Positions 7,652 to 17,600 of a stretch of DNA of 18,030 nt are shown here, one piece after another. How positions within the stretch are numbered: the stretch's first letter is position 1; every line of letters starts with the position of its first letter. The DNA comes from UBA1672 sp050633505 (GTDB lineage Bacteria > Pseudomonadota > Alphaproteobacteria > Micavibrionales > Micavibrionaceae). The position numbers and the translations under genes were made by a program. Under the pieces are notes generated by a model. It saw only the letters and a list, made by a program, of their open reading frames with translations, had not been told where the DNA came from and made no database searches. The DNA lies in contig JBOEGQ010000011.1 of the NCBI GenBank assembly GCA_050633505.1, positions 1 to 18,030 on the forward strand. The letters are read 5' to 3'.

Positions 7652-9728
7652 CTCTTGCTCCATCTGCAATAATTCGCCCCTGATCCAACAAAACAAGCCT
7701 TGATACCAGCGGTAAAAGGGTCGTTCTGTGTGTGACCATGATGAATGTTTTATCTTTTGTAAATTCTTGAATTGTATGTCTGATGCGTTCTTCTAATGCG
7801 CTATCCATTCCTGTTGTCGGCTCATCGAACACTAGGATATTAGGGTTTCTGGCAAAGGCACGTGCAAGGGCAACTGACTGTTTTTGTCCACCGGAAAGGC
7901 GCTTTCCACCTTCTCCGACATTCATATCCAGACCTTCAGAGGTTTGTTTTATAACAAGATCCAGACCGGACATGTGAATGGCGCGATCAAGGTCTTCTGC
8001 GCTGATATGTTTATTCCCCATTGTGATGTTATCAAGCAGACTACCGTTAAAAAAGAATGCATCTTGCGGAACATAGCCGATAGATCGTTTTAACTCCGTA
8101 TCTGCAATTGCCTTATAGGCATAGCCATCCAGATGAATATCACCTTCATTCGGGGTTACCATACCTGTGATAACTTGGCTTAATGTGCTTTTTCCTGCTC
8201 CGGTTTTACCGAGAAGGCCGACATGTTCGCCAGCTTTAATATTCATATTTATTTTATAAAGAGCAGGACGAGATTGTCCGGGGTATTGATAAATAAGATC
8301 CCGAATATCCAGATCACCATTGAACGGGCCTTTTTGCCCCTTTGTTGTTTCGGCTGTACAGTCCTCGTGGGGGAGCTGGAAGATTTTATCAATGGTTCTT
8401 AAGACATCATTTGATTGTTTCAGGCGCGATAAAACCGAAGCCATTGTTACAATCGGGGCAACAGAACGTCCGTAAATAATTGTACAGGCAACAAGTCCCC
8501 CAACCGTGAGATCACCTGTATTGATGAGATATGCACCAAAGAAAATGATACAGACTTGTGCGATTTGGGTGATTAAAACAGACAGGTTCGAGATGGTTGC
8601 CCCAATCGTATTGTGGTGACTGTTGGCCTTTGCGGCGCTGCGCGTGACCTGTTTCCATTTCAGTAATTTATGCCCATTCGCGCCAAGTGTATTAATTGTC
8701 GATAGACCAGACAGCATTTCAACCAGATAGGCAGATTTATTTTGCATGGATGTAAAAGATTGCGCCGTATATTTAGAGATTAACGTCTGGGCAGCGAGGT
8801 TAATCGTCAGAATAAGTGTTGCTGCGATAACAGGAACAAGCGCAAGAATGGGTGCGATCATATAAATGACAAGGGTGAAGAGAATAAAGAATGGAATATC
8901 AACGAGTGTTGGAACCATGCGCGATGAGTAAAAATCTTTGATCCCTTGTAACTCTCTAAACAGGTTTGATTTTTCCCCTGTTGTAAGGTGGAAATCAACG
9001 TCTTTAATATTGAGCATGCGCTCCATCAATTTTGTGTCGTATTCACTCGAAATCTCAATGGCTATGCGCTCTACAATATGAGTACGAAGCGTTTTGAATA
9101 TAAAATCAAAAATGATGGCGGTGATGACGCCCATAGTTAAGACGATAAGGGTATCTTCGACAAAATTAACAACCACCCGATCATAAATATTCAAGGTATA
9201 TAGGGGGATCGCCAGTGCAAGAACATTGATAAATAATGCGCATAAAAGAATCTCTGCATATCTGTCCCAGAATGAGACAATGGGATTCCAAAACCAGTCT
9301 AGTGCACGGTCATTTTGCATGTGAGAGACGTCAAGGTTCGTGCTTTTATCCTTGGATGTCAGGATATAACATGTTCCGGTATAGGTCTTTGCAATATCTT
9401 GTAGAGATATATCTTTGTTTTCATCCGGTATAACGAAGCGCCCTTTACCGTTCGCGTCAGGGATGTAGACACAGGATATAGAGCCAAGATCAAGAATAGC
9501 CGGTCTGTTAAGTGAATCTATTTGCGCAAAAGAGCGTTTGTTTTGTCTAACCTGAAGCCCGACTTTCTGGCCGAGTATTTTCAGGTTGTTATAGGTCAAG
9601 TATCCATCAGATAAATGGTTGTTTATAAGGCCCGGAATATCCGCCTGAATGTCGTAAAAGGCAAGTACCGCATCAAGGCACTCAGTGTAATCGATAAATG
9701 ATCCGGTATTTTGTGTTTCTTTGGTCAT
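7617..9728 (-). CDS. Type I secretion ABC transporter, LapB/LssB type
   Basis: 703 residues. An N-terminal peptidase-C39-like domain (1-140) has a Cys18 near the usual catalytic site, but the segment where the catalytic His is expected (RPAILDLGSISCVYI, 75-89) has none, so it is probably a substrate-docking CLD rather than a protease. The membrane domain spans about 155-445 with helices near 160-180, 192-212, 275-312 and 381-403. The ATPase domain has Walker A GKTGAGKS (507-514), signature LSGGQ (611-615), Walker B ILVFDEP (631-637) and His667. This energises export of the RTX substrate from cytoplasm to outside in one step. It is the third gene of a minus-strand operon, 82 bp after the small unknown gene. 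Confidence 0.95.
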   Translation of the reverse strand: MTKETQNTGSFIDYTECLDAVLAFYDIQADIPGLINNHLSDGYLTYNNLKILGQKVGLQVRQNKRSFAQIDSLNRPAILDLGSISCVYIPDANGKGRFVIPDENKDISLQDIAKTYTGTCYILTSKDKSTNLDVSHMQNDRALDWFWNPIVSFWDRYAEILLCALFINVLALAIPLYTLNIYDRVVVNFVEDTLIVLTMGVITAIIFDFIFKTLRTHIVERIAIEISSEYDTKLMERMLNIKDVDFHLTTGEKSNLFRELQGIKDFYSSRMVPTLVDIPFFILFTLVIYMIAPILALVPVIAATLILTINLAAQTLISKYTAQSFTSMQNKSAYLVEMLSGLSTINTLGANGHKLLKWKQVTRSAAKANSHHNTIGATISNLSVLITQIAQVCIIFFGAYLINTGDLTVGGLVACTIIYGRSVAPIVTMASVLSRLKQSNDVLRTIDKIFQLPHEDCTAETTKGQKGPFNGDLDIRDLIYQYPGQSRPALYKINMNIKAGEHVGLLGKTGAGKSTLSQVITGMVTPNEGDIHLDGYAYKAIADTELKRSIGYVPQDAFFFNGSLLDNITMGNKHISAEDLDRAIHMSGLDLVIKQTSEGLDMNVGEGGKRLSGGQKQSVALARAFARNPNILVFDEPTTGMDSALEERIRHTIQEFTKDKTFIMVTHRTTLLPLVSRLVLLDQGRIIADGARDDILRKLSNKA

Positions 9729-9810
9729 GCTACCAACTCTTTTCCGGGAAGAATAACATTATTATCGAAGGATAGATATATCGTACCGGTAGCCGGAATA
9801 CTGTATATCT

Positions 9811-10224
9811 CTAATTTCTGGCGGCTTCTGCGATTTCCAGATGTACTGTTCTTGCCACTTTCCATTTTGATTTCGGTGTTTTGTATGAAATTTCAAGTGA
9901 CCCAATACTGATTAGCGGAAGTGTGATGTTCTTTAAGATAACCGGTATTGCGATAAGGCTTTCCGTCGGGGACAATTCAATGTCGACGGTATAATCTTCT
10001 TCTAAGACATTCTTGCCTGATAGTTTCACTTCTAATGTCATTGGCTCTGCGATATGCCCGATAAAGTTAAGCCATAAAGAGACGACAAGGTTTGCTGGGG
10101 CCTGCGTTACTGCGATATCTTTGGGATAGAGACCAATTAATGAAAATGTACCGTTGGCGTGTTCGTCTATTGTATTACAGATCAGGGTTTCATTTAACTC
10201 AATCTTGGTGGTTTTACGTGCCAT
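9811..10224 (-). CDS. Small unknown protein (possibly DUF6941-like) in the secretion operon
   Basis: 137 residues, no signal peptide or membrane helix, mostly beta-strand in appearance. The N-terminal LICNTIDEHANGTFSLIGLY pattern recalls small cytosolic proteins of the DUF6941 type, which have a C-(D/N)-x-I-(x)4-G-K-x-SLIG-(I/V)-Y opening; this is my memory of the family, not a search. The ATG has a good AAGGA eight bases upstream. It sits between the signal-peptide protein (51 bp before) and the ABC exporter (82 bp after), all on one strand, so a role in secretion or in handling the substrate is inferred from context only. Confidence 0.8.
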   Translation of the reverse strand: MARKTTKIELNETLICNTIDEHANGTFSLIGLYPKDIAVTQAPANLVVSLWLNFIGHIAEPMTLEVKLSGKNVLEEDYTVDIELSPTESLIAIPVILKNITLPLISIGSLEISYKTPKSKWKVARTVHLEIAEAARN

Positions 10225-10275
10225 TTTGATATCCTTAAAATATTAGTCACTTTTAAATTTATATCATGCCAGTGC

Positions 10276-11259
10276 CTACGGGAATGAATTGATGTATTCG
10301 TCCAATTGTGCGGCAAGTTCTCTATTATCTTGTCTAAGTTGTTCTATCGTGGCCTTGTAATTGTCTTCCATGATCTCAGACAGTCCGTCATCTTGTTCAT
10401 GCCCTGCACTTGGTTCACAGGCGACAAGCCCGGGGATGAAGCTTTCCTTCGTCAGGGATAAAAGTTTTTTTCTGAGTTCTTCTTTTTCATTCTCAAGAAT
10501 GCGAAGTTTCCTCAGAAGGTTCTGATTGACCTCTTTATAGTTATCGTTTTCGTCTAGGCGATTATATTCTTCCAGAACACTCTTCTTTGTGTTGCTGCGC
10601 TTGAATGCGGGCAAGCTTGGTGGAATGCTTAGATCCTTACGTGCGACATCCATGTTATTGGTTGCAATCTCACTTAATGTCTTTGGTGTGGCTTCCTTCA
10701 CATCTTTGACTTCAGCCGTTTTGTCTTCTTTCGGCTTAATGGTTTCCAGACATTTATCAAATGCATCAAAATTTTCCAATGCATTGGTGAGTGGTAAATT
10801 AACAATGGTGTTTTCAAAAAAGATCGATAGTCGTTCAGATGTCCTGTAATACTGCGTCATATATTCCGGTTGTGCGATTGCAAGAGACAGGATGTTTTCC
10901 GATTTCGCAACGGCTTGCATTTGATCTAGGGAATCATTTCGTTTTGTCAATACACCATAATAATCTTGGCCGGTAACAAATGTCGGAATACCGTTACCGA
11001 CTGATTTCTTCGAAGGGGTATGCAATTCAAATCGAAATGTCTCCTGATCCTGCAGGAAAGAAAGTACAGTTGATTTATCGTAAATCCAACGGATCGCGCA
11101 CATGTGCTTTGATGTTTTCTTGTTCTTCGTGCGGACAACCTGCCAGTCAACCTTAACCGGTGACCAGATAGAGCTTTGCTCGCTTGCATATGCACGGTCA
11201 GGATACGCCGACCATATGCAAAGGGCTGTGCAGGTTAAGAAAAACAAAAATAGTCGCAT
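10276..11259 (-). CDS. Secreted or periplasmic protein with C-terminal coiled coil, unknown function
   Basis: 327 residues. A clear signal peptide (LFLFFLTCTALCIW, likely cleaved after AYA at residue 26) points to the periplasm. The folded part (about 30-175) carries Cys54 and Cys170, which could form a disulfide; the pattern of strands ending NLPLTNALENFDAFDKC faintly recalls IalB-type periplasmic proteins. A charged, Pro/Lys-rich linker (175-225) follows, then heptad-like Leu/Lys/Glu sequence at about 228-270 and 294-323. It is the first gene of the ABC/HlyD operon and is divergent from the RTX gene. The coiled coil could reach another envelope part, such as HlyD, TolC or the MotB-like protein. 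No strong ribosome binding site is visible. Function not recognised. Confidence 0.82.
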   Translation of the reverse strand: MRLFLFFLTCTALCIWSAYPDRAYASEQSSIWSPVKVDWQVVRTKNKKTSKHMCAIRWIYDKSTVLSFLQDQETFRFELHTPSKKSVGNGIPTFVTGQDYYGVLTKRNDSLDQMQAVAKSENILSLAIAQPEYMTQYYRTSERLSIFFENTIVNLPLTNALENFDAFDKCLETIKPKEDKTAEVKDVKEATPKTLSEIATNNMDVARKDLSIPPSLPAFKRSNTKKSVLEEYNRLDENDNYKEVNQNLLRKLRILENEKEELRKKLLSLTKESFIPGLVACEPSAGHEQDDGLSEIMEDNYKATIEQLRQDNRELAAQLDEYINSFP

Positions 11260-11293
11260 TGAACCAAAGAGTTAGAATGAACATTCAGCTTAT

Positions 11294-11323
11294 ATACTAT
11301 TCAAAATAGAACAGGGGTGGCAA
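11294..11323 (-). promoter_or_regulatory. Candidate promoter of the ABC/HlyD secretion operon
   Basis: On the minus strand TTGCCA (5 of 6 to the -35 consensus, plus-strand 11318-11323) is followed after 18 bp by TAGTAT (4 of 6, 11294-11299). Transcription would begin near 11287, about 28 nt before the ATG at 11259. This is a pattern match only. Confidence 0.4.
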
Positions 11324-11461
11324 ACGGTATCCATATATAGGTGTGTATTTTTATGTGCATAAATATGTGCAGCGTTTTTTCGTCGGTTTGGAGGGGGAGG
11401 GTTTTGCGTGTTTGTTATATTTCGCTTTACTCGTCTTTTCATTTTCCCTATCCTAGTTGAC

Positions 11462-11487
11462 GGATGTCTGTGTGCGCTTGCACATCC
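11462..11487. promoter_or_regulatory. Inverted repeat in the divergent region
   Basis: GGATGT (11462-11467) and ACATCC (11482-11487) form a 6-bp inverted repeat with 14 bp between. Inside it GTGC (11472-11475) and GCAC (11480-11483) can pair in an alternative small hairpin. TTGACG, which looks like a -35 box, overlaps its left edge, but no -10 follows at a suitable distance. It could be an operator; this is unproven. Confidence 0.3.
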
Positions 11488-11523
11488 CTCCTATGGCGTC
11501 TGTTTCTAATGCTTTGTTAATGT

Positions 11524-11551
11524 TTGGTTAATGAGGCTCCTGTAAGATAAT
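11524..11551 (+). promoter_or_regulatory. Candidate promoter of the giant RTX gene
   Basis: GATAAT (11546-11551) matches the -10 consensus in 5 of 6 positions. TTGGTT (11524-11529) is a weak -35 with a 16-bp spacer. The start point would be near 11558, giving a leader of about 46 nt. The second GTTAATG repeat overlaps the -35 box. Confidence 0.35.
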
Positions 11552-11588
11552 TGAGAGCGAATGTATTTGGCTTGGATGTAGCTGTGTG

Positions 11589-11606
11589 AAGGAGTAGCTT
11601 GGTTTG
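11589..11606 (+). promoter_or_regulatory. Ribosome binding site that selects a TTG start
   Basis: AAGGAG (11589-11594), a near-perfect Shine-Dalgarno sequence, lies nine bases before TTG 11604-11606. The in-frame stop TAG at 11595-11597 rules out any start further upstream. The next in-frame ATG is about 20 codons downstream and has no comparable site. Confidence 0.7.
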
Positions 11607-14600
11607 GAAGGCGATTCGGAGCAGGAAACTGTAGAAAATGCCCCGGTAGAAGAGGTCAATGTGGCGATGCCTGCTGATGGCGGGAAGACCTCTGTTGCTG
11701 TTCAGCCGGGTGCTCAAGTCAATGTCGATGGGATCAATATTGATGATGCCAAGGTCGATATCGTTGGCTCTGATGTTATTATTTCCGATCCTCAAACGCA
11801 GGCGCAGATCGTTCTGATCGGTGCGGCTTTATTTATGTTTGATGAAGAAGGCGGTATTACGTTCTTCTTCGATGATGAAAGTGTTTCAATTGAGGTGCTT
11901 CTCTCTGCGATGGGGGAAGTTGGCAACCTTACATTGCAAGATTATATTGCGATATCCAGTATTCTTCCCGAAACTTCGGAGGAAGAAGAGCAAAACGGTT
12001 CAGAGGGTGAGAGTGATTCGGATGAGTCGGCGACGACGGAATTTGTTCTTGTTTCTGTGGCCGATGATGAGGCGCAATTCCATGTTGAGTCACCCGAAGA
12101 GTTCACATCTAATTTTGAAGATAGTTCTTCAAGTAGCGCACCGGCGACAGCCGTTGATGAGGCCGGTTCATTTGATCAGCCACCACAAGATAGCTCGTCA
12201 TCATCTTCCGCGCAGGAGGATGAAGAGGAAACGATGACTGGAGAAGCTGATCCTCAGCCGGAGGATCTTGTTCTATTTGAAGCAAATTTATTGCAGGTTT
12301 CTTCGCAAAGTGGCGTGGAAGAGGTTTCCCCAGGGGTGTTTAAGCTTGTCTTTGACGGTGGTGGCGGTTCCGAGGCATCTTTCTTTAGTCCTGATAACGA
12401 TGTGCAATATTCGACCGAGGTTATAAATCTTGCGGATGAAACATCTGACGTGGTGGTTTATGCAGATAACCCTGATTTCTACGATGCAACAACGATGTCG
12501 CGTGTTATTGAAATTACACCATTGTTTCCGGATGGGTTTGTTTTGACCGAGATTACAATTTCCGGACTTCCTGCCGGATTTTCGATTTTGGGGGCGACTC
12601 TTACGCCTGATGGTTATGTGATTACAGATCCTGCGGTGCTTGCTGGTGGTGCATCTCAGATTGTTGTGCAGTATGATGTGCCAAGTACCCAGAACTTTGT
12701 TTTGGATATTTCTTTGCAGGGGGAATTTGACCCTGTTCTGTACCAAACGCTTAACCCGGATGGCCCGTTGATTATTCCGTCTGAGACAACCGTTGAGGTT
12801 AGCGGGCAACAACGGGTTGAGGTGCGCGATGTTGCGGGGCCAAGTGATTTGAACTATGTCGATGGTAACGGAGATGTCGTTTGGGTCTTGGCAAATAACC
12901 CTAATGATAATCGTGTTTTTACCGGTAGTGGTGATGATATTATTTATGGTGGGCTTGCGGATGACACAATAAACGGTGGTGCGGGCGACGATCAAATTTT
13001 TGGTGATACCGGAGATGATGTTCTTGTCGGTAGTGACGGGGATGATTTCTTCGATCCCGGTGCCGGAGATGATACGATTTCCGGTGATGGAGGAACCGAT
13101 ACGGTTGATTTGTCTGCCGGTGATTTATCTGTCGTTTTGGATTTGGGTGTTCTTGTCGGTGGGTACGCAACGGCGGCCATTGATGAATTCGGTGTTAACC
13201 AACAATATGACCGCATAAGAGGTGTTGAGAATATTATCACTGGTGGTGCGGCTGACACTATAACGGGCGATGATGCGGATAACCTTATAGAAACTGGCGC
13301 AGGTGATGATACCTTGTTTGCCAGCGGTGGTGCGGATACGTTAGATGGGGAGAGCGGTGTTGATACCGTTGATTACACGTCTTTAAACGGGTCTGTTAAT
13401 TTTATCTCTGTGACGTTAAATGGTGCGATTAATGCGACAGTTACGGTCGATGGTGGGGTTAATCAGACGATTCGTAATATTGAGAATGTGACGGGTACAT
13501 CCGGTGATGATTCGATTACAGGCGATGCATTGGATAACGTATTATCGGGTAGTGATGGTGATGATACACTTGCCGGGCGTGGTGGTGCAGATACATTAGA
13601 TGGTGGAAGCGGTAGCGATACCGCAAGCTATTCTTTAGCCGCGGCAGGCGTTGTGGTCAGTTTGGTTTCCGGTTCGGCTACAAATGATGGGGATGGATCG
13701 ACAGATACGTTGGTATCAATCGAGAACCTTACCGGGTCAGCTTTCGATGACAGTTTGACTGGTGATGGTAATGCCAACATTCTTGATGGTCTTGCCGGAA
13801 ATGATACATTAGATGGCGGGGGCGGTACGGATACATTTATCGCCAGTGCCGGAAACGATACGGTTGATGGTGGCGCGGATGTTGATGTGATTGACTATTC
13901 TGCGCTGGGTGGTGTGAATTTCATTTCTGTTACGTTGAATGGCTCAGCCAATGCAACGGTGACGGTTGATGGTGGTGATGATGATACCATCCGTAATGTC
14001 GAAAATGTCATTGGTTCAACCGGTAATGACACAATTTTCGGCGATGCAAGTGATAACATTATAGATGGTTTTAGCGGTGACGATAATGTTGGCGGTGGCG
14101 CCGGTAATGATACGCTTGATGGCGGTGCGGGCATAGATACCGCAGATTACAGCATCGCGGCAGCAGGTGTTGTCGTTGATTTGGGTGGTGGTGTTGCGTC
14201 CAATGATGGTGATGGCGGCAGCGATACTCTGGCCAATATTGAAAATGTTCTGGGCTCTGCAAGTGGCGATATCATATCTGGTGATGCTTTTGATAACGTT
14301 CTGCAAGGCGCGGCAGGTGGTGATACCTTATATGGTGCGGGTGGTAATGATACACTGGATGGCGGTACAGGATCAGATACTGCGGATTATAGTTTCGCAT
14401 CCTCTGCCGTAACTGTTGACCTTGGTGCAAACAGTGCATCAAATGATGGTGATGGCGGTAGTGATACATTAATCGCAATTGAGAATGTTGCAGGGTCGAA
14501 CTTTAATGACACGTTGGATGGTGATGCAAACGATAACGTAATCAGTGGTGGTGCGGGTAACGATACCATTGATGGTGGCGCGGGTACGGATACGTTGGAT

Positions 14601-17600
14601 GGTGATGCCGGAGCGGATACGTTCTTGGCCAGTGTCGGCAACAATACGATTGATGGTGGCGCGGATACAGATACGATTGATTATTCTGGGCTTGGTGGTG
14701 TTAACTTTATCAATGTCACCTTACAAGGTTCCAGTAGTACAACAGTTATTGTTGATGGCGGGGATAATGACTTTATTCAAAATGTCGAGAATGTAACGGC
14801 AACCGCGGGTGACGATACAGTCACCGGTGATATTTTCGTTAATACCATTCTTGGTTTGGCTGGTGATGACACGATCCGTGGTGGTGCGGGTTCTGATATT
14901 CTCGATGGTGGTACGGGTACGGATACTCTGCGTTTTGATGAGTTGACGGGGCTTGGTGTTACTTTGGATATTGGCGGAAGCACTGCGTCCTACGCGGTGG
15001 ATGGCAGTATCGACAGTTTTAGCAACTTCGAAATATATTATACGACACTTAATGACGATACAGTGATCGGGTCTCTTGCTGCGGATACTGTGTTTACTCT
15101 GGATGGTGATGACACAATTCAGGGCAGTGCAGGCAATGATATTTTGGATGGTGGTGTTGGCGCCGATACAATTGACTATAGCGCTCTGGCAGGTGTGAAT
15201 TTTGTTACTGTGACGTTGGCAGGTGGTGCGGCGGCAACGGTTACTGTCGATGGTGGTGATGACGACACGATTAGTAATATTGAAAATGTAACAGGTACAT
15301 CCGGTGATGATATAATCACTGGCGATGCGTTGGTTAACCATCTTGTCGGTGGTGCGGGTGATGATACTCTGGATGGTGGCGCTGGCGATGATATTCTTGA
15401 AGGTGGAAGCGATGATGATACGCTGATCGGTGGTGCGGGCGATGATACGGTCGATGGCGGTACAGGCAGTGATACAATTGATTATTCCACCGCGACTGCG
15501 GGGGTTAACGTTAATCTTTCTGCGGGTGAGGCAACAGATGACGGTGAGGGTGGTTCAGATATTCTCAATGCTGTTGAGAATATTGTTGGCTCTAACAATG
15601 ATGACACTTTGGTTGGTAATGGTGTTGCCAATATAATTCAGGCTGGTACAGGGAATGATACTGTTAGCGGCGGCGGCGGAAGTGATACGCTGGATGGTGG
15701 TGTCGGAAGTGATACGCTCCGCTTTGATGATTTGACCGGATTGGGTATTGCTATAGATATTCAGGCGGGAACTGCAACATATGCGGTGGATGGTAGTACG
15801 GATACATTCAGTAACTTTGAAACATACTATCTTTCCAATCAAGATGACACAATCTCCGGGTCCTTAGGGGCGGATCTGATCTTCGCATTGGCGGGTGATG
15901 ACACATTTAACGCTAGTGCAGGAACAGATACGCTGGATGGTGGTGCGGGTGATGACACGATTGATTACTCTGCGCTGGGTGGTGTTACATCAATCAATGT
16001 GACTCTGAACGAGAATATCGCCACGACGGTGACTGTTGTTGGTGGTGATGATGACAGTATTGTGAATATTGAGAATGTAACGGGTACGTCCGGTGATGAT
16101 ACAATTACAGGCGATAATCTCGATAATGCACTGTTAGGCGATGCGGGTGATGATATAATCCGCGGTGGCGGCGGTGATGATACATTGGATGGTGGTGCCG
16201 GTACAGATACTGTGCGATTTGATGACCTTCTGGGTGCGGGGATTACTCTGGATGTTGCAGGGGGAAGTGCGACATATGCCGGAGACGGATCTGTAGATAC
16301 GTTGTCGAATTTTGAGATTTACTATACATCCAATCAGGATGATGTAATCACAGGATCAGCAGGTGCCGATACGATTTTTGCATTGGCCGGTGATGATGAT
16401 ATTACGGCCAGTGCGGGAACAGATACTCTGGATGGTGGTGCTGGCTCTGATACCGTGGATTACAGTAGCCTGGTTGGCGTAACATCGGTGAGCGTAACAT
16501 TGAATGGTGGCGTTGCGGCAACGGTGACTGTTGTTGGTGGTGATGATGACAGTATTGTGAATATTGAAAACGTTGTCGGATCAGCTGGTGATGATACCTT
16601 AACAGGTGATGTGAATGATAACGTGTTGAGCGGGAATGACGGTGATGATGTTCTCGATGGTGGCGCCGGTGATGATACACTGGATGGTGGTTTAGGTGAT
16701 GATACCTTTGTTAGTAGTTCCGGTAATGATGACTATATTGGCGGAACAGGTACGGACGAAATTGACTTTTCTGCTGCTGCCAGTGGGGTTGTCGCGGATC
16801 TGTCCTCTAACGTAATAAGCAATGACGGTGATGGTGGTAATGATACGATTAGTGGCATTGAAAATGTAACAGGTTCTGCGAATGCAGATGTTATCTCCGG
16901 AAATAACAGTGCAAATATCCTTGATGGCGGTGCGGGTAACGATACGTTATATGGCGCGGGCGGTAATGATGAGCTGATTGGTGGTGCGGGTACGGATACG
17001 GCGGATTACAGTTCTGCCGCGGCAGGTGTTGTTGTTGACCTTGATGGCGGTGTTGCCACAGATGACGGTGATGGCGGTAGTGATACATTGTTATCGATTG
17101 AGGATGTGATTGGTAGTGGTTTTGATGATGTGATAGATGGCAGCGCCGGTGTGAATGACATAGATGGCGGCGCGGGTGATGATACCTTAGGTGCGAGTGC
17201 GGGTAGTGACACGATAGATGGCGGCGCGGGCACAGATACGTTGGATTATTCCGGTCTTGCGGGTGTTACAGGTATTAGCGTGACGTTGAATGGCTCTACG
17301 GATGCGACGGTGACGGTAACGGGCGGTGATGATGATACCGTTCGTAATATTGAGAGCATAACGGCAAGTTCCGGTGATGATGTTCTGATTGGTGATGCGA
17401 ATGCGAATACGTTGGACGGTGGCGCCGGTGATGACACATTATCTGGCCGTGGTGGTGCGGATACTCTGATTGGTGGCGCGGGAACAGATACGGTAACATA
17501 TGCGAGTGCCGTTGGCGCGGTGAATGTAGATCTTGATGCAGGCAGTGCGGGCATCGATGGCGATGGCTCCACTGATACTTTAAGCGGAATTGAGAATGTG

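Larger units (their letters stand above)
11260..11603. other. Divergent intergenic region between the secretion operon and the RTX gene
   Basis: 344 bp with no gene I can support. Besides the two candidate promoters listed separately it contains the octamer TATGTGCA twice, exactly 12 bp apart (11352-11359 and 11364-11371), a G-run (11391-11400), an inverted repeat at 11462-11487, and GTTAATG twice within 11517-11533. Such spaced repeats between divergent genes are candidate regulator sites controlling the substrate and the exporter together. Confidence 0.5.
13362..17360 (+). repeat. Type B inter-RTX modules (42 residues)
   Basis: Cores at 13362-13490 (43 residues), 13884-14009, 14670-14795, 15165-15290, 15954-16079, 16449-16574 and 17235-17360; the last six are exactly 126 bp. 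The pattern is DTIDYSALGGVNFISVTLNG, then ATVTVDGGDDDTI, then RNIENV. Compared with type A it has an extra beta-hairpin-like VTVDGGDDD stretch. The function is unknown; the acidic DDD run could add a metal site. Confidence 0.85.

Noticed and set aside
7652..7696. TTG start at 7696 for the HlyD-family gene
   Set aside because: It would add 15 residues and increase overlap with the ABC gene, while ATG 7651 has a well-spaced GGAG and ATG 7663 is also better.
11604..12300. LapG-type retention and cleavage module in the RTX N-terminus
   Set aside because: No TAAG/PAAG/AAAG-type motif was found, the nearest being a VDEAGS in the acidic linker, and no lapD or lapG gene lies in the window.
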